In this document: positions 43,815 to 52,934 of the stretch, one piece after another
How the letters are laid out: every line of letters begins with the position of its first letter
How positions within the stretch are numbered: the first letter of the stretch is position 1
DNA from: Clostridium beijerinckii
GTDB lineage: Bacteria > Bacillota > Clostridia > Clostridiales > Clostridiaceae
NCBI GenBank assembly: GCA_003129525.1
Contig: CP029329.1
Location: 208,501-272,500, forward strand
Direction of reading: 5' to 3'
DNA: 64,000 nucleotides
Notes under the pieces: generated by a model
The model's database searches: none
What the model saw: the letters and a program-made list of their open reading frames with translations, nothing else
What the model was told of the DNA's origin: nothing
Program-made: the position numbers and the translations under genes

Positions 43815-45449
43815 TTAGTTTAAAAACATTTCTATATCATCTTCAACATTTGTTATTCCACCGATACCAAAGTTTTCTACTAAAACATTAACTACATTTG
43901 GTGAAAGGAATGCTGGAAGTGTTGGTCCTAAGTGAATGTTCTTTACTCCTAAGTGTAATAAAGATAAAAGAACTATTACTGCTTTTTGTTCATACCATGC
44001 AATGTTAAATGCTATTGGTAATTCATTTATATCTTCAAGTTCAAATACTTCTTTAAGTTTTAATGCAATTACTGCTAATGAATACGAATCATTACATTGT
44101 CCCGCATCTAAAACTCTAGGGATTCCACCTATATCTCCTAAATCTAATTTGTTGTATTTATACTTTGCACAACCTGCTGTTAATATAACAGTATCCTTTG
44201 GAAGTGCTGCAGCAAAGTCTGTGTAGTATGATCTAGCTTTTTGTCTACCATCACATCCTGCCATTACAAAGAATTTCTTTATTGCTCCTGTTTTTACTGC
44301 GTCAACTATTTTATCAGCTAATGCTAATACTTGATTATGAGCAAATCCACCAACAATTTCACCTTCTTCAATTTGTACTGGTGCTGCACATTTCTTAGCT
44401 TGTTCAATAATTACAGAGAAATCTTTCTTTCCATTTTCATCAGCTGCAATATGAACACATCCTTCATATCCTGATGAACCTGTAGTATATAATCTACTCT
44501 TATAACTGTCTCTTGGTGGAACTATACAGTTAGTAGTCATAAGTATTGGTCCATTAAAACTTTCAAATTCTTCTGGTTGTTTCCACCATGCATTTCCGTA
44601 GTTACCTACTAAATGTGAATATTTCTTTAAATTTGGATAGTAGTGAGCTGGTAACATTTCAGAGTGAGTATAAACGTCTACTCCTGTTCCTTCTGTTTGA
44701 ATTAACAATTGTTCTAAATCCTTTAAATCATGACCTGAAATTAATATTCCTGGATTTGTTTTAACTCCAATATTAACCTTAGTTATTTCTGGATTACCGT
44801 AAGTTTCAGTATTAGCTTTATCTAATATAGCCATTCCATCAACACCAAATTTTCCTGTTTCTAAAGTTAATCCTATATATTCATCTATTGTTACATTATT
44901 ATCTGCAGTTAATGATAATGCCTTTTGCATGAAAGCACATATATTTTCATCTTCATATCCTAAAGCATTTGCATGTTTCATATATGCAGATAATCCTTTT
45001 AATCCATAAGTAATAAGTTCTCTTAAACTTCTAATATCTTCATTTTCAGTAGCTAATACTCCAACTGTTTCTGCTTTAGCTTCCATCTCGCTTCTAGATT
45101 CAGTTTTCCATAAAGCAGCTGAACTTAATTCTTTATTACTTAATTTTGCTAATAATTCTTCTTTTATATTTAAAGTTTCTTTCACTCTACCATAAAATAC
45201 TTCTTTATCAAAATTAGCATTAGTTATAGTAGTGAAAAGATTCATTGTTACCATCGTATTAATAGCTTGTGATACAGTAATACCTTCTTCTCTAGCTTTT
45301 GTTGCTACTTCCGATAAACCTCTAGTTGTATATATTAATAAGTCTTGCATTTTCGCAAGATCTGGTGTCTTACCACAAACTCCCTTTACAGTACAGCCTG
45401 TACAACCTGCTGCTTCTTGACATTGAAAACAAAACATTTTATTATCCAT
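43815..45449 (-). CDS. hcp: Hydroxylamine reductase (hybrid-cluster protein)
   Basis: Fe-S enzyme for nitrosative stress, reducing hydroxylamine or NO. The N-terminal cysteine motif reads [21 protein letters not shown] (class III-type spacing, short insertion as in anaerobes). C-terminal hybrid-cluster ligands include GCVH, GCDGR, GCAKY and QCNDSYS. Start at ATG 45449, with GGAGGAG nine bases upstream; a GTG six codons earlier is inside that site. About 544 aa. A GTAAC-N4-GTTAC palindrome lies about 120 bases upstream, near -41 of a plausible promoter. Confidence 0.97.
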   Translation of the reverse strand: MDNKMFCFQCQEAAGCTGCTVKGVCGKTPDLAKMQDLLIYTTRGLSEVATKAREEGITVSQAINTMVTMNLFTTITNANFDKEVFYGRVKETLNIKEELLAKLSNKELSSAALWKTESRSEMEAKAETVGVLATENEDIRSLRELITYGLKGLSAYMKHANALGYEDENICAFMQKALSLTADNNVTIDEYIGLTLETGKFGVDGMAILDKANTETYGNPEITKVNIGVKTNPGILISGHDLKDLEQLLIQTEGTGVDVYTHSEMLPAHYYPNLKKYSHLVGNYGNAWWKQPEEFESFNGPILMTTNCIVPPRDSYKSRLYTTGSSGYEGCVHIAADENGKKDFSVIIEQAKKCAAPVQIEEGEIVGGFAHNQVLALADKIVDAVKTGAIKKFFVMAGCDGRQKARSYYTDFAAALPKDTVILTAGCAKYKYNKLDLGDIGGIPRVLDAGQCNDSYSLAVIALKLKEVFELEDINELPIAFNIAWYEQKAVIVLLSLLHLGVKNIHLGPTLPAFLSPNVVNVLVENFGIGGITNVEDDIEMFLN

Positions 45450-45532
45450 AATTTTAATCTCCTCCACACATTTGTTTCTAGTTGAATAAATTTAAAAATT
45501 ATTATTGCTTTATATTTTCTTCGATTACCTTA

Positions 45533-45581
45533 CAAACTTATTTTACATTTAAATTGCCAAATAATCTGTAACGCCTGTTAC
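45533..45581 (-). promoter_or_regulatory. hcp promoter with GTAAC-N4-GTTAC operator
   Basis: GTAACGCCTGTTAC (45568-45581) is a perfect five-base inverted repeat with four bases between. TAAAAT (45545-45540 on the minus strand) could be the -10, giving a start near 45533 and the palindrome centred about 41.5 bases upstream, the usual place for a Crp/Fnr activator. Clostridial HcpR operators have this form, as far as I recall. Confidence 0.6.
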
Positions 45582-45637
45582 TAATCATTTTTATTATGAA
45601 AAAAATATATATATTTGTTGATTATAGAATATAAAAA

Positions 45638-45693
45638 ATAGAATGGATATTTACGTAATTTATGTTACTTTACTTAAAATATATCCACTCTAT
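45638..45693 (-). terminator. Terminator after asrC
   Basis: Stem ATAGAATGGATAT/ATATCCACTCTAT with one G-U pair and a 30-base loop, followed on the minus strand by a T run. It separates asrC from hcp. Confidence 0.75.
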
Positions 45694-45726
45694 CTTAATT
45701 TTTATTCTAATATATAAAATATAATT

Positions 45727-46692
45727 CTAGCAAAAATGTATTCCACTCCAGTAAATACGTTCTTTAACAATTGTTTTTTCTGGGAATGCTACACCTTCTA
45801 GAGCCCATTTTTTGTATTCATCAAAGCCAACTCTATCAATAATATATCCTATATGTTCTTTTCCACCCGGTGCATCTTTGTCTATATATTGTTCAACAAA
45901 TTTATAAGTATTTAAAATTATTTTAATTATACTTTGTTCATCAGTCCAGATTAAGAAATCTTCAGCTAGACGTGGATTTTTCTTACCTGATCTGCCCATA
46001 AGAACTAATTTATAATATTTTTCTTTACTTCTTGTCCATGCACCTGTTGGACAATTGATTACACATTCACCACAGCCGATACATTTTTCTGCATTTCTTA
46101 CAACTTTGTAATTAACTGCGCTAAGAGCATCTACAGATTTTTTCTTACAGGCCTTTACACATGCCCCGCAGGCTACACATTTATCTGCATCATATTGTGG
46201 TTCTGTCATTCCAATTATACCAAAGTCATGAGTTCTTGCTTTTATACAATCGTTAGGGCATCCTGTAAGTGCTACTTTAAAGTGTAAATCATTTGGGAAT
46301 ATAGCCTTTTCTATTCTCATAGCAAAATCTGATGTATTATAATTTCCATAAGGACAAACATTATTCCCTACACATGCTGATACATTTCTTGTTCCAGCTG
46401 CTGTGTATCCTTTTCCAGGTACTTCTTGATTTATGCCTAATTTTTCAATAATAGGTTGTAATAGCTCATTAACTTTGTCCATGTCTTCAAACCTAATACC
46501 AGGTACTTCAAAGCCCTGACGTGTTGTTATATGAATGGTACCATTCCCGTACTTTTCTGAAATTTCTTGTATCTTTCCAAGTAACTCTGCATCCATATGT
46601 CCACCAGGAACCCTAATTCTAGAAGCAGTTAATCCCCTTACTTTAGTAACTCTAAAAGCATTTTTTTTGATTTTCTTTGTATTTAAATCCAC
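45727..46692 (-). CDS. asrC: Anaerobic sulfite reductase subunit C
   Basis: Sirohaem subunit that reduces sulfite to sulfide. It has NIR_SIR half-domains and cluster cysteines: ACVGNNVCPYGNYN and GCPNDCIKAR, plus a ferredoxin pair CVACGACVKACKKKS and CIGCGECVINCPTGAW. 321 aa. The start is GTG at 46692, with AGGAGGAG seven bases upstream. Last gene of the FNT-asrA-asrB-asrC unit, 12 bases after asrB, and closed by a terminator. Confidence 0.97.
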   Translation of the reverse strand: MDLNTKKIKKNAFRVTKVRGLTASRIRVPGGHMDAELLGKIQEISEKYGNGTIHITTRQGFEVPGIRFEDMDKVNELLQPIIEKLGINQEVPGKGYTAAGTRNVSACVGNNVCPYGNYNTSDFAMRIEKAIFPNDLHFKVALTGCPNDCIKARTHDFGIIGMTEPQYDADKCVACGACVKACKKKSVDALSAVNYKVVRNAEKCIGCGECVINCPTGAWTRSKEKYYKLVLMGRSGKKNPRLAEDFLIWTDEQSIIKIILNTYKFVEQYIDKDAPGGKEHIGYIIDRVGFDEYKKWALEGVAFPEKTIVKERIYWSGIHFC

Positions 46693-46704
46693 AATTAACT
46701 CCTC

Positions 46705-47499
46705 CTAATCTATTAAAGATTTGCCTTTTGAATAATTAAAAACAGGTCCATCTAAACAAATATAAGTATCATCTATTTTACAATGTCCACATTTACCAAT
46801 TCCACAGCACATTTTTCTTTCTTGAGAAATCCAAACATTATTTTCTTCTATTCCAAGTTTTAAAAATTCTGCTACTGTAAATTTCATCATAATAGGAGGT
46901 CCTACTACAACTACTACTGCATTTTTAATATCCTTAATTGGAAGTTCAGGAATATATTTTGTAACCATTCCAACGTTACCTTCATATCCTTCTTCTGCAT
47001 TATCTACTGTTAAAATAAGATTAATGTTCTTTTTCCATTCTTCAACATCACTTTTAAATAAAACATCACTTGGTGATTTAAAACCTGCAATTAATGTAAA
47101 GCCCTTTGCATGTGATGAATTTTTAGAAAAATAATCTACTATGCCCTTTACTGGTGAAAGTCCAGTTCCTCCGGCAACTACAATTACTTCTTTATCTTTA
47201 TAGTTTTCAATTTCAAATCCATTTCCATAAGGTCCTCTTAAGAATAACTTATCTCCAACATAAGTGTTAAATATTTCATCAGTAACTTTACCAACTCTTC
47301 TTATAGTTAAATCAACAGTACCTTCTCCTATACCACTTACTGAAATAGGTGCTTCACCAAACTTAGGTAATGATACTTCAAAGAATTGTCCTGGTTTTAC
47401 ATCACCTTTAAATTCCATACGAAAAGTGTATTCAATTTCTGTATGTTTAATTACTTCCTTAATTTCTGATAAAAAAGGAATATATTCATTTTTACTCAT
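46705..47499 (-). CDS. asrB: Anaerobic sulfite reductase subunit B
   Basis: Flavin/NAD(P)H oxidoreductase subunit that passes electrons to AsrA and AsrC. The ferredoxin-reductase fold shows RGPYGNGFEIENYKDKEVIVVAGGTGLSP and MMKFTVAEFLKLGIEENNVWISQERKMCCGIGKCGHC; the last is the 2Fe-2S site with four cysteines, followed by CLDGP. 264 aa. It overlaps the end of asrA by eight bases. The short C-terminus matches the subunit B family rather than PyrK. Confidence 0.96.
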   Translation of the reverse strand: MSKNEYIPFLSEIKEVIKHTEIEYTFRMEFKGDVKPGQFFEVSLPKFGEAPISVSGIGEGTVDLTIRRVGKVTDEIFNTYVGDKLFLRGPYGNGFEIENYKDKEVIVVAGGTGLSPVKGIVDYFSKNSSHAKGFTLIAGFKSPSDVLFKSDVEEWKKNINLILTVDNAEEGYEGNVGMVTKYIPELPIKDIKNAVVVVVGPPIMMKFTVAEFLKLGIEENNVWISQERKMCCGIGKCGHCKIDDTYICLDGPVFNYSKGKSLID

Positions 47500-48505
47500 T
47501 TGCAGACACCTCTTTCATACCATCTTTTAATTTGTTTACACAGTTAGAGAAAGATATATATTCTGGACAGATATCATCGCATCTTCCACATCCTACACAC
47601 ATGTGATATCCCCACTTCTTTTTGTAATCATGCACTTTGTGCAATACTTTAAATCTCATACGTTGTCCTTTATCTAATCTAAAACTATGTCCCCCTGCCA
47701 TATTGGTAAATCCATCTACATGACAAGATGCCCATACTCTACGTCTTTCCCCTGCTTTACCATTGTCAGTATAGAAAACGTCTTGCATTGTAAAGCAAGT
47801 ACATGTAGGACAAACAAAGTTACATCTTCCACAAGCAATACAACGACTGCTGTATTCTTTCCACATTTCAGATTTCATAACATCTAAAGAAAGATTTTCT
47901 GGTATAGAAACACTTACATTATTTTCTGTTACAAAGTCTGGTTTGACATCTAAAGTTTCATCAGCTTTAAATAGATTTTCTAAAGTATCATCTTTAATAT
48001 CTACATATACATTATCACCATCTACTTTTAAGTATGCATCATATTCATCATTTCTATTTGTTTCCATGCTTACGCAGAAACAATTTTCAAATGAATCTTC
48101 ACATCCCATTAAAATAAACTTAGCGTTTTCTCTTATTCTCTTATAATAGTAATCTTCTTGTCCATTTTTTAAATAAATATCATCCATACGTTTTACTGCA
48201 TGTAAATCACAACTTCTTAATAAAATGATAGCACCCTTCTTAGGAGCATCTGCTTCCTTTATAGAATCTTCTGTGAAAAAGAAAAGTGTTTGAGAAATAG
48301 GAAGCAATACTTCTTTATATGAATATTGAGCTTTCTTGTCAAAAACAATTTCATCTATTGTATTTATTTCGCCATAACGCACTCTATCAGTATCTGAAAA
48401 AGTACCTTGTCCTTCAAATATCTTAGGGGCATATATTATATATTCTTTTGATAAATCTTTAATTATATCATTTACGCTTTTCTTACTTAATTTATATCCC
48501 ATCAT
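47492..48505 (-). CDS. asrA: Anaerobic sulfite reductase subunit A
   Basis: Fe-S electron-transfer subunit with two 4Fe-4S motifs, CIACGRCNFVCPTCTCFTMQDV and CVGCGRCDDICPEYI, near the C-terminus, and a conserved N-terminal domain (FFTEDSIKEADAPKKGAIILLRSCDLHAVKRMDD). 337 aa. It follows the FNT channel gene by nine bases; the ribosome site AAGGAGAAGG is strong. Confidence 0.96.
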   Translation of the reverse strand: MMGYKLSKKSVNDIIKDLSKEYIIYAPKIFEGQGTFSDTDRVRYGEINTIDEIVFDKKAQYSYKEVLLPISQTLFFFTEDSIKEADAPKKGAIILLRSCDLHAVKRMDDIYLKNGQEDYYYKRIRENAKFILMGCEDSFENCFCVSMETNRNDEYDAYLKVDGDNVYVDIKDDTLENLFKADETLDVKPDFVTENNVSVSIPENLSLDVMKSEMWKEYSSRCIACGRCNFVCPTCTCFTMQDVFYTDNGKAGERRRVWASCHVDGFTNMAGGHSFRLDKGQRMRFKVLHKVHDYKKKWGYHMCVGCGRCDDICPEYISFSNCVNKLKDGMKEVSANE

Positions 48506-48514
48506 CCTTCTCCT

Positions 48515-49282
48515 TTACTTCTTTTTTGAGATTATATAATAAGGTAATGCTAAGAATATAGCTCCACCTATCATATTTCCAAGTGTTACTACTCCTATGT
48601 TATATATATAACCCATTATGCTTACATTTGCAGCACCTGGATTAAATAAACCAATTGTTAAAAGTGTCATATTCGCTACACTATGTTCAAATCCGCATGT
48701 TATAAATGCAAACAAACACCAAAATATCATAATTAATTTACCTGATTCACTTTTCAATTTAAAACTACACCATGTAGCTAAACATACTAATATATTACAT
48801 AATATTCCACGAACTAATAATGGTAAAAATGGAATACTCATCTTTACTGCAGATGTCTTTGCAATAAATTCTCCTATCGGTCCTGCTGAAAGTCCTGTAG
48901 AATAAAACAAAAATCCTGCAATAATTGATCCAACTAAATTACCTATAAAAGAAACTATCCACACTTTTAGAGTGTCTGTCCATTTTACGTCTCCTTTTAA
49001 AGAAGCTGCCGTCATAATGAAATTATTTCCAGTAAATAATTCTGATCCTGCCATAATAACTAAACTAAGTGCAATACCAAACGATGCTCCCATTACTATT
49101 TTTGTCGCTGGTGAGCCGCTACTGCTTAATAAACCTCCAATTGTAAATATAAGCATTATCCCCATTCCCACATAAAGACCTGCAAGCATTGAACTTATAA
49201 AGTATCCTAGTCTATTTGTTTTTAATAAATTAACTTTTGATTTTGCCGCCATAACCACACTGTTAAATTCTTCACAAAACAT
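48515..49282 (-). CDS. FNT-family channel (probable hydrosulfide/sulfite channel)
   Basis: Six-helix formate/nitrite-transporter family protein. It leads the asrABC operon; in C. difficile an FNT gene at the same position encodes a hydrosulfide channel (HSC, Fnt3), so HS- export or sulfite exchange is a better guess than formate or nitrite. The signature regions are LSSSGSPATKIVMGASFGIALSL, AGSELFTGNNF and AFITCGFEHSVANM (with the pore histidine). 255 aa. GGGGAGAT precedes the ATG. Channel selectivity is inferred from context. Confidence 0.9.
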   Translation of the reverse strand: MFCEEFNSVVMAAKSKVNLLKTNRLGYFISSMLAGLYVGMGIMLIFTIGGLLSSSGSPATKIVMGASFGIALSLVIMAGSELFTGNNFIMTAASLKGDVKWTDTLKVWIVSFIGNLVGSIIAGFLFYSTGLSAGPIGEFIAKTSAVKMSIPFLPLLVRGILCNILVCLATWCSFKLKSESGKLIMIFWCLFAFITCGFEHSVANMTLLTIGLFNPGAANVSIMGYIYNIGVVTLGNMIGGAIFLALPYYIISKKK

Positions 49283-49311
49283 ATTATTATCTCCCCTTTC
49301 TTGTTTACGTT

Positions 49312-49332
49312 ATCTATAATTTTATTATAGAT
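49312..49332. promoter_or_regulatory. Perfect inverted repeat upstream of FNT-asr operon
   Basis: ATCTATAAT-TTT-ATTATAGAT, arms of nine bases, 30 bases before the FNT start. It contains TATAAT in both directions and could be the -10 region or an operator. No good -35 is visible. Confidence 0.4.
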
Positions 49333-49342
49333 TATTAAAAAC

Positions 49343-49374
49343 TAAAGCACCGTGATTTTAATCACGGTGCTTTA
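49343..49374 (-). terminator. Terminator overlapping the end of the first Crp/Fnr gene
   Basis: Stem TAAAGCACCGTGAT/ATCACGGTGCTTTA with a four-base loop, followed by a T run on the minus strand. It includes the gene's stop codon at 49362. Confidence 0.85.
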
Positions 49375-50054
49375 AAAAATTGCGCTAACTTCTCTTGGTT
49401 AATTACTTTAATTCTTTTATCTTCATATTTAATTAATTTTTCATTTGAAAGTATTTTTAAAGCTCTAGATATTGTCTCTCTTTTAGACCCTAACAAATCC
49501 GCAAGATACGTAATACTTATATTCATATTAATGATTACTCCATTATCACATGATACTCCATAATCTTTGCTTAATTTCCACAACTTTGCAGCAAGCTTTT
49601 TTTCCATCCGTATTATGCCACTTGCATTTTTAAGTTGTCTATACATCCGCCTTACTTTCATTGCTAATGAAGAAATTATATTTTTAGAAAGCGTAAAATC
49701 ATTTTCCATAATTTCTAAAAATGTATATTTATCATAACTTAGTATTTGCGCTTCCTCAAAAACTTCACAATTAATAGATGATGGTAAGTCTTGTATAATT
49801 ACTTCGTTAATCATTTTACCTACCCCCAAAATGAATATTACACGTTTATGGCCACTCTCATTTAATTTATATAATGATACACTACCACTTACTACGATAT
49901 ACAATGTTGTAACATCGTCTTTATCTCTAAAAATATGACTTCCTCGATCATATTTTTTAACTTCCCCAAAATGAACAAGTTTTTCAAATGAAGCTTTAGA
50001 TATGTTTTTAAAAATATCTAATTCGTTTAATTGTTCTATAGTAATTTTATTCAT
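49362..50054 (-). CDS. Crp/Fnr-family regulator 1
   Basis: Cyclic-nucleotide-binding fold (residues 10-130, VKKYDRGSHIFRDKDDVTTLYIVVSGSVSLY) plus a Crp-type helix-turn-helix (YLADLLGSKRETISRALKIL). No N-terminal Fe-S cysteine cluster like that of Fnr is present; a lone cysteine occurs in the core. 230 aa. Position directly upstream of the FNT-asr operon and close to hcp suggests it controls them; the recognition helix SKRETISRAL is compatible with a GTnAC-type site. Which of the two adjacent regulators is HcpR cannot be decided here. Confidence 0.9.
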   Translation of the reverse strand: MNKITIEQLNELDIFKNISKASFEKLVHFGEVKKYDRGSHIFRDKDDVTTLYIVVSGSVSLYKLNESGHKRVIFILGVGKMINEVIIQDLPSSINCEVFEEAQILSYDKYTFLEIMENDFTLSKNIISSLAMKVRRMYRQLKNASGIIRMEKKLAAKLWKLSKDYGVSCDNGVIINMNISITYLADLLGSKRETISRALKILSNEKLIKYEDKRIKVINQEKLAQFFKAP

Positions 50055-50169
50055 CCATACTCCTAGTAATCAGTCCTATTAAATTAAGCGTAAATTTAAA
50101 CTTAAGCACATTTTCTTAAATAACATGCCACTATGTGTGTATTTGATATGTTATTATTTATCAATCGCT

Positions 50170-50850
50170 TTAGTCAAATAATTCTTCTTCTAATTCTTCA
50201 ATCTTTAAAATCTTAATTACGTTTCTATCAAATTCAATATAGTTTAAATCTCTAAGATTCATTAATTCTCTTGATAAAGATGGCCTTGGGATTCCCATTG
50301 TGGATGCAATTTCTTCTTTACTATCCCTTAAGTTAATTGTTTCACTTTTTTGCATCTTTGCTTGTTCTAATATAAAATTAATCACCTTATGTTTAATACT
50401 CTTAAATGCTATGCTTTTTATTTTGGAATTCAACATGAATATCTTGTTACTTAATGCAGACATAAAATTACCAAGAACTCTTTGATCCATTGTGCATAGC
50501 TTTAATACATCTGCTTTACTTATATAAAGTACACTACTATCACTAAATGATATAACTGTCGATGGATATTTAGATTTCTTTGAAAATATTAAAGCTTCTC
50601 CAAATACATCCCCATTGCTTAATCGCTTTAGAGTAATTTGTTTTCCACTAAGATATATTCTTTGTATCTCAATTGATCCATCTAAAACAAATCCCAAACT
50701 ATTGCACATATCTTCTTCATTTGCAATAATTTCGCCCTTTCTATATGCTTTAACTGAATATCCAATATTAGAAATTAACTTTTCAATTTCCTCATTATTA
50801 AGATTATTGAAAAATTCATTTCCTTGTAATTTATTAATTACATCTTTCAT
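50170..50850 (-). CDS. Crp/Fnr-family regulator 2
   Basis: A second, clearly distinct Crp/Fnr protein. The sensor domain starts FFNNLNNEEIEKLISNIGYSVKAYRKGEII; the recognition region is EEIASTMGIPRPSLSRELMNLRD, the RPSLSREL form common in clostridial Crp/Fnr and HcpR-like regulators. 226 aa. A possible hairpin (AATAACAT/ATGTTATT) follows in 50118-50155. Along with regulator 1 and the MarR gene it makes a regulator cluster between asr and the thioredoxin system. Confidence 0.9.
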   Translation of the reverse strand: MKDVINKLQGNEFFNNLNNEEIEKLISNIGYSVKAYRKGEIIANEEDMCNSLGFVLDGSIEIQRIYLSGKQITLKRLSNGDVFGEALIFSKKSKYPSTVISFSDSSVLYISKADVLKLCTMDQRVLGNFMSALSNKIFMLNSKIKSIAFKSIKHKVINFILEQAKMQKSETINLRDSKEEIASTMGIPRPSLSRELMNLRDLNYIEFDRNVIKILKIEELEEELFD

Positions 50851-50899
50851 ACTAAATTTCTCCTCCGCTACAATAAATCAAAGGATTTTTCAAAATTCC

Positions 50900-51331
50900 C
50901 TACTCTAAAATCGTTAATAATTCATCTAAAGATTTTTTTAATTCTATAGCTCTTTCTATTGGCATATTTATCTTACATGCCATTTCATGTGGTACTTCTG
51001 TTACATCATCCTTCAAAAGCCTTCCCTGCTCAGTTAGTTCAACTATTACTACTCTATCATCATTTACATCTCTATATCTCTTTATTAACCCCATGCTTTC
51101 TATCTTTTTTAATAATGGAGTTAATGTTCCTGAATCTAAATGTAATCTTTTGCCTATATCTTTAACTGTGCTTTTTTCATCTTCCCATAATACAAGCATT
51201 GCAATATACTGTGTATATGTAAGATTAAATTTATCAAGAAAAGGTTTATATAATTTTATTATTTCTCTTGATGCTGCATATAATGAAAAACACAGTTGAT
51301 TATCTAATTTAATACTATCATATTTCTTCAT
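50900..51331 (-). CDS. MarR-family regulator
   Basis: Winged-helix repressor, 143 aa: the DNA-binding part VKDIGKRLHLDSGTLTPLLKKIESMGLIKRYRDVNDDRVVIVELTEQG is close to the OhrR/MarR group. Near the start there is a cysteine (LDNQLCFSLYAASREI), at the position of the peroxide-sensing cysteine of OhrR. That makes an organic-peroxide or thiol sensor plausible, and the neighbouring thioredoxin genes would be sensible targets. AGGAG precedes the ATG. Confidence 0.92.
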   Translation of the reverse strand: MKKYDSIKLDNQLCFSLYAASREIIKLYKPFLDKFNLTYTQYIAMLVLWEDEKSTVKDIGKRLHLDSGTLTPLLKKIESMGLIKRYRDVNDDRVVIVELTEQGRLLKDDVTEVPHEMACKINMPIERAIELKKSLDELLTILE

Positions 51332-51446
51332 TTTTTCTCCTATATCTAATCTGATTTTTATAAATTTAATTTTAATAAATATAATTAAGCTTAGCTTTTT
51401 TACTTATATATGTCAATCTTAAAATAAACCTTCTTATATTAATATC

Positions 51447-51560
51447 CAGTAAATCCTGATTCAGGCGGTGAAGAAATCCCAAGTTTAAGTTGATTTTAAC
51501 TTTTTCCCTCACTGGGCACCTCATAACCACAATAGTCATAATAAATCTAAGCGCTAACTG
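51447..51560 (+). repeat. Family-1 repeat, diverged copy F
   Basis: CTGATTCAGGCGGTG, AAGTTTAAGTTGATTTTAAC, CACTGGGCACCTCATAACC and GCGCTAACTGATAAATTA correspond in order to blocks of copies A, E and C, with many changes. It lies between the MarR gene and the thioredoxin reductase-like gene. Confidence 0.4.
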
Positions 51561-51565
51561 ATAAA

Positions 51566-52432
51566 TTAATTTTTAGAAATGGAATCAACATAACTAGCTG
51601 CTGATAATGCTGCTATATTACCTTCTCCAGCTGATTTTATATATTGATATGGCTTTCCAACAACATCACCAGCTGCAAAACACCCATTTATATTTGTTTT
51701 CATTAATCTATCTACTTCAACATGGTTATCTAATATTTTAAGTCCTGGTACCAATTGTCCAGGAGAAATGCTATCTCTTAATATGAAAATACCATCTGTA
51801 TCAATCTCTGAATTCTTAAGTTTTAGTTTGTTTACCTTATCTTCTCCTATAACTTCAACTGGAATATCATTTACAATTTCAATAGAAGAATCTACTTCAA
51901 CTTTTTCTTTATACATAGGAATATAATAAACTTTAGATGCTATAGTAGCAATGAAATTAGCTTCTTCCTCTTCATGTTTATTGTATGCTATTATTGTAAC
52001 TATTTTATTTTTATATAGAGGTGCATCGCAAGTAGCACAATATCCCACACCTTTTCCAAGCAATCTTTCTTCCCCATTAAATAATTTTCCATATTGAACG
52101 CCTGTAGCCAATATTACAGATGTAGCTTCATACATTTTTTCATTTACCATTAATCCAAAATATTCACCCATTGCATATATATTATTAATTTTTTCTTCTG
52201 TTATATTTATATCCATTTCTTTTAAATGGTTGCTAAATTCTTCTTGTAGTTCCCTGCCACTTTTTTTGTAAAATCCTAAATAATTATTTATTTCATGGGC
52301 TTTTGTAAGCTTACTAGTAAGTTCCTTGTTACCAAATATTATAAATTTTTTTTTTCTAATTTTTGCATTTAATGCAGCAGATAAGCCTGCAGGTCCACTT
52401 CCTATTATTGCAATATCATATCTTTCGCTCAT
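51566..52432 (-). CDS. trxB: Thioredoxin reductase-like flavoprotein
   Basis: FAD/NAD(P)H disulfide reductase. GSGPAGLSAALNA is the FAD fold, GVGYCATCDAPLYKNK holds the redox CxxC (C135-A-T-C138 approximately), and GCFAAGDVVGKPYQYIKSAGEGNIAALSA is the FAD C-terminal motif. The NADPH half is diverged: the usual GGGxSA is VTIIAYNKHEEEEANFIAT here, as in ferredoxin-linked clostridial FFTR-type enzymes. So electrons may come from ferredoxin rather than NADPH. The ATG at 52432 has GGAGG upstream; a TTG five codons earlier overlaps it. About 288 aa. Confidence 0.85.
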   Translation of the reverse strand: MSERYDIAIIGSGPAGLSAALNAKIRKKKFIIFGNKELTSKLTKAHEINNYLGFYKKSGRELQEEFSNHLKEMDINITEEKINNIYAMGEYFGLMVNEKMYEATSVILATGVQYGKLFNGEERLLGKGVGYCATCDAPLYKNKIVTIIAYNKHEEEEANFIATIASKVYYIPMYKEKVEVDSSIEIVNDIPVEVIGEDKVNKLKLKNSEIDTDGIFILRDSISPGQLVPGLKILDNHVEVDRLMKTNINGCFAAGDVVGKPYQYIKSAGEGNIAALSAASYVDSISKN

Positions 52433-52587
52433 ATTAAATTCCTCCAATATTTTTAATTTACCTTAACTTAAATATGTAAGCCAGTACAAATTTGTACTTT
52501 AAATTTTTATTTCTGGTTTCCATTTATATTTATTTTTTTACACAACATATATACATTATAATTTAACAATGCAGTAATTTCAAAATA
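52433..52587. other. AT-rich spacer between trxB and gpx remnant
   Basis: No ORF, repeat or RNA motif was seen. It contains the trxB ribosome site at its end. Confidence 0.4.
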
Positions 52588-52783
52588 TTATCCTTTTATC
52601 TTTAAAGCTTTTGTTTTTGGTAAATATCTTTTCACTACTTTTCCTTCTTTATCGATCAGAAGCTTAATCAAATCCCATTTTATTTCTTTATAAAGTTCTT
52701 CTAGTTCTTTAAATTCTGATGTCAGTTTAGATTCAATTCTAGTACTTACTATTAAAACTACTATTCCCTTTATATTCTTCCAT
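52588..52783 (-). pseudogene. Decayed glutathione peroxidase gene
   Basis: On the minus strand a start ATGGAAGAATATAAAGGG gives EEYKG; a frame change at the AAAGGG run then gives KGIVVLIVSTRIES, SEFKELEELYKE and IKWDLIKLLIDKEGKVVKRYLPKTKAL before a stop. These match the beginning (YKGKVVLIVNTAS, QFKELEELYKE) and end (IKWNFTKFLIDKEGKVVKRY) of glutathione peroxidases. The middle, about 80 codons with the catalytic cysteine and NQF block, is deleted. It lies between trxA and trxB, so a thiol-peroxidase operon has decayed. Confidence 0.8.
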
Positions 52784-52934
52784 TTTTACTTATTACTCAT
52801 TCATTTTTTGGTTCAAAACTTATAAAGATTCATAATTACATTTCATTATATAATTTTTTATATTATTGTGTTTTAGTATAATGAAAATTGTATTTATAGA
52901 AATTAAATTGTATCCAATCTATATTCCTATAATA

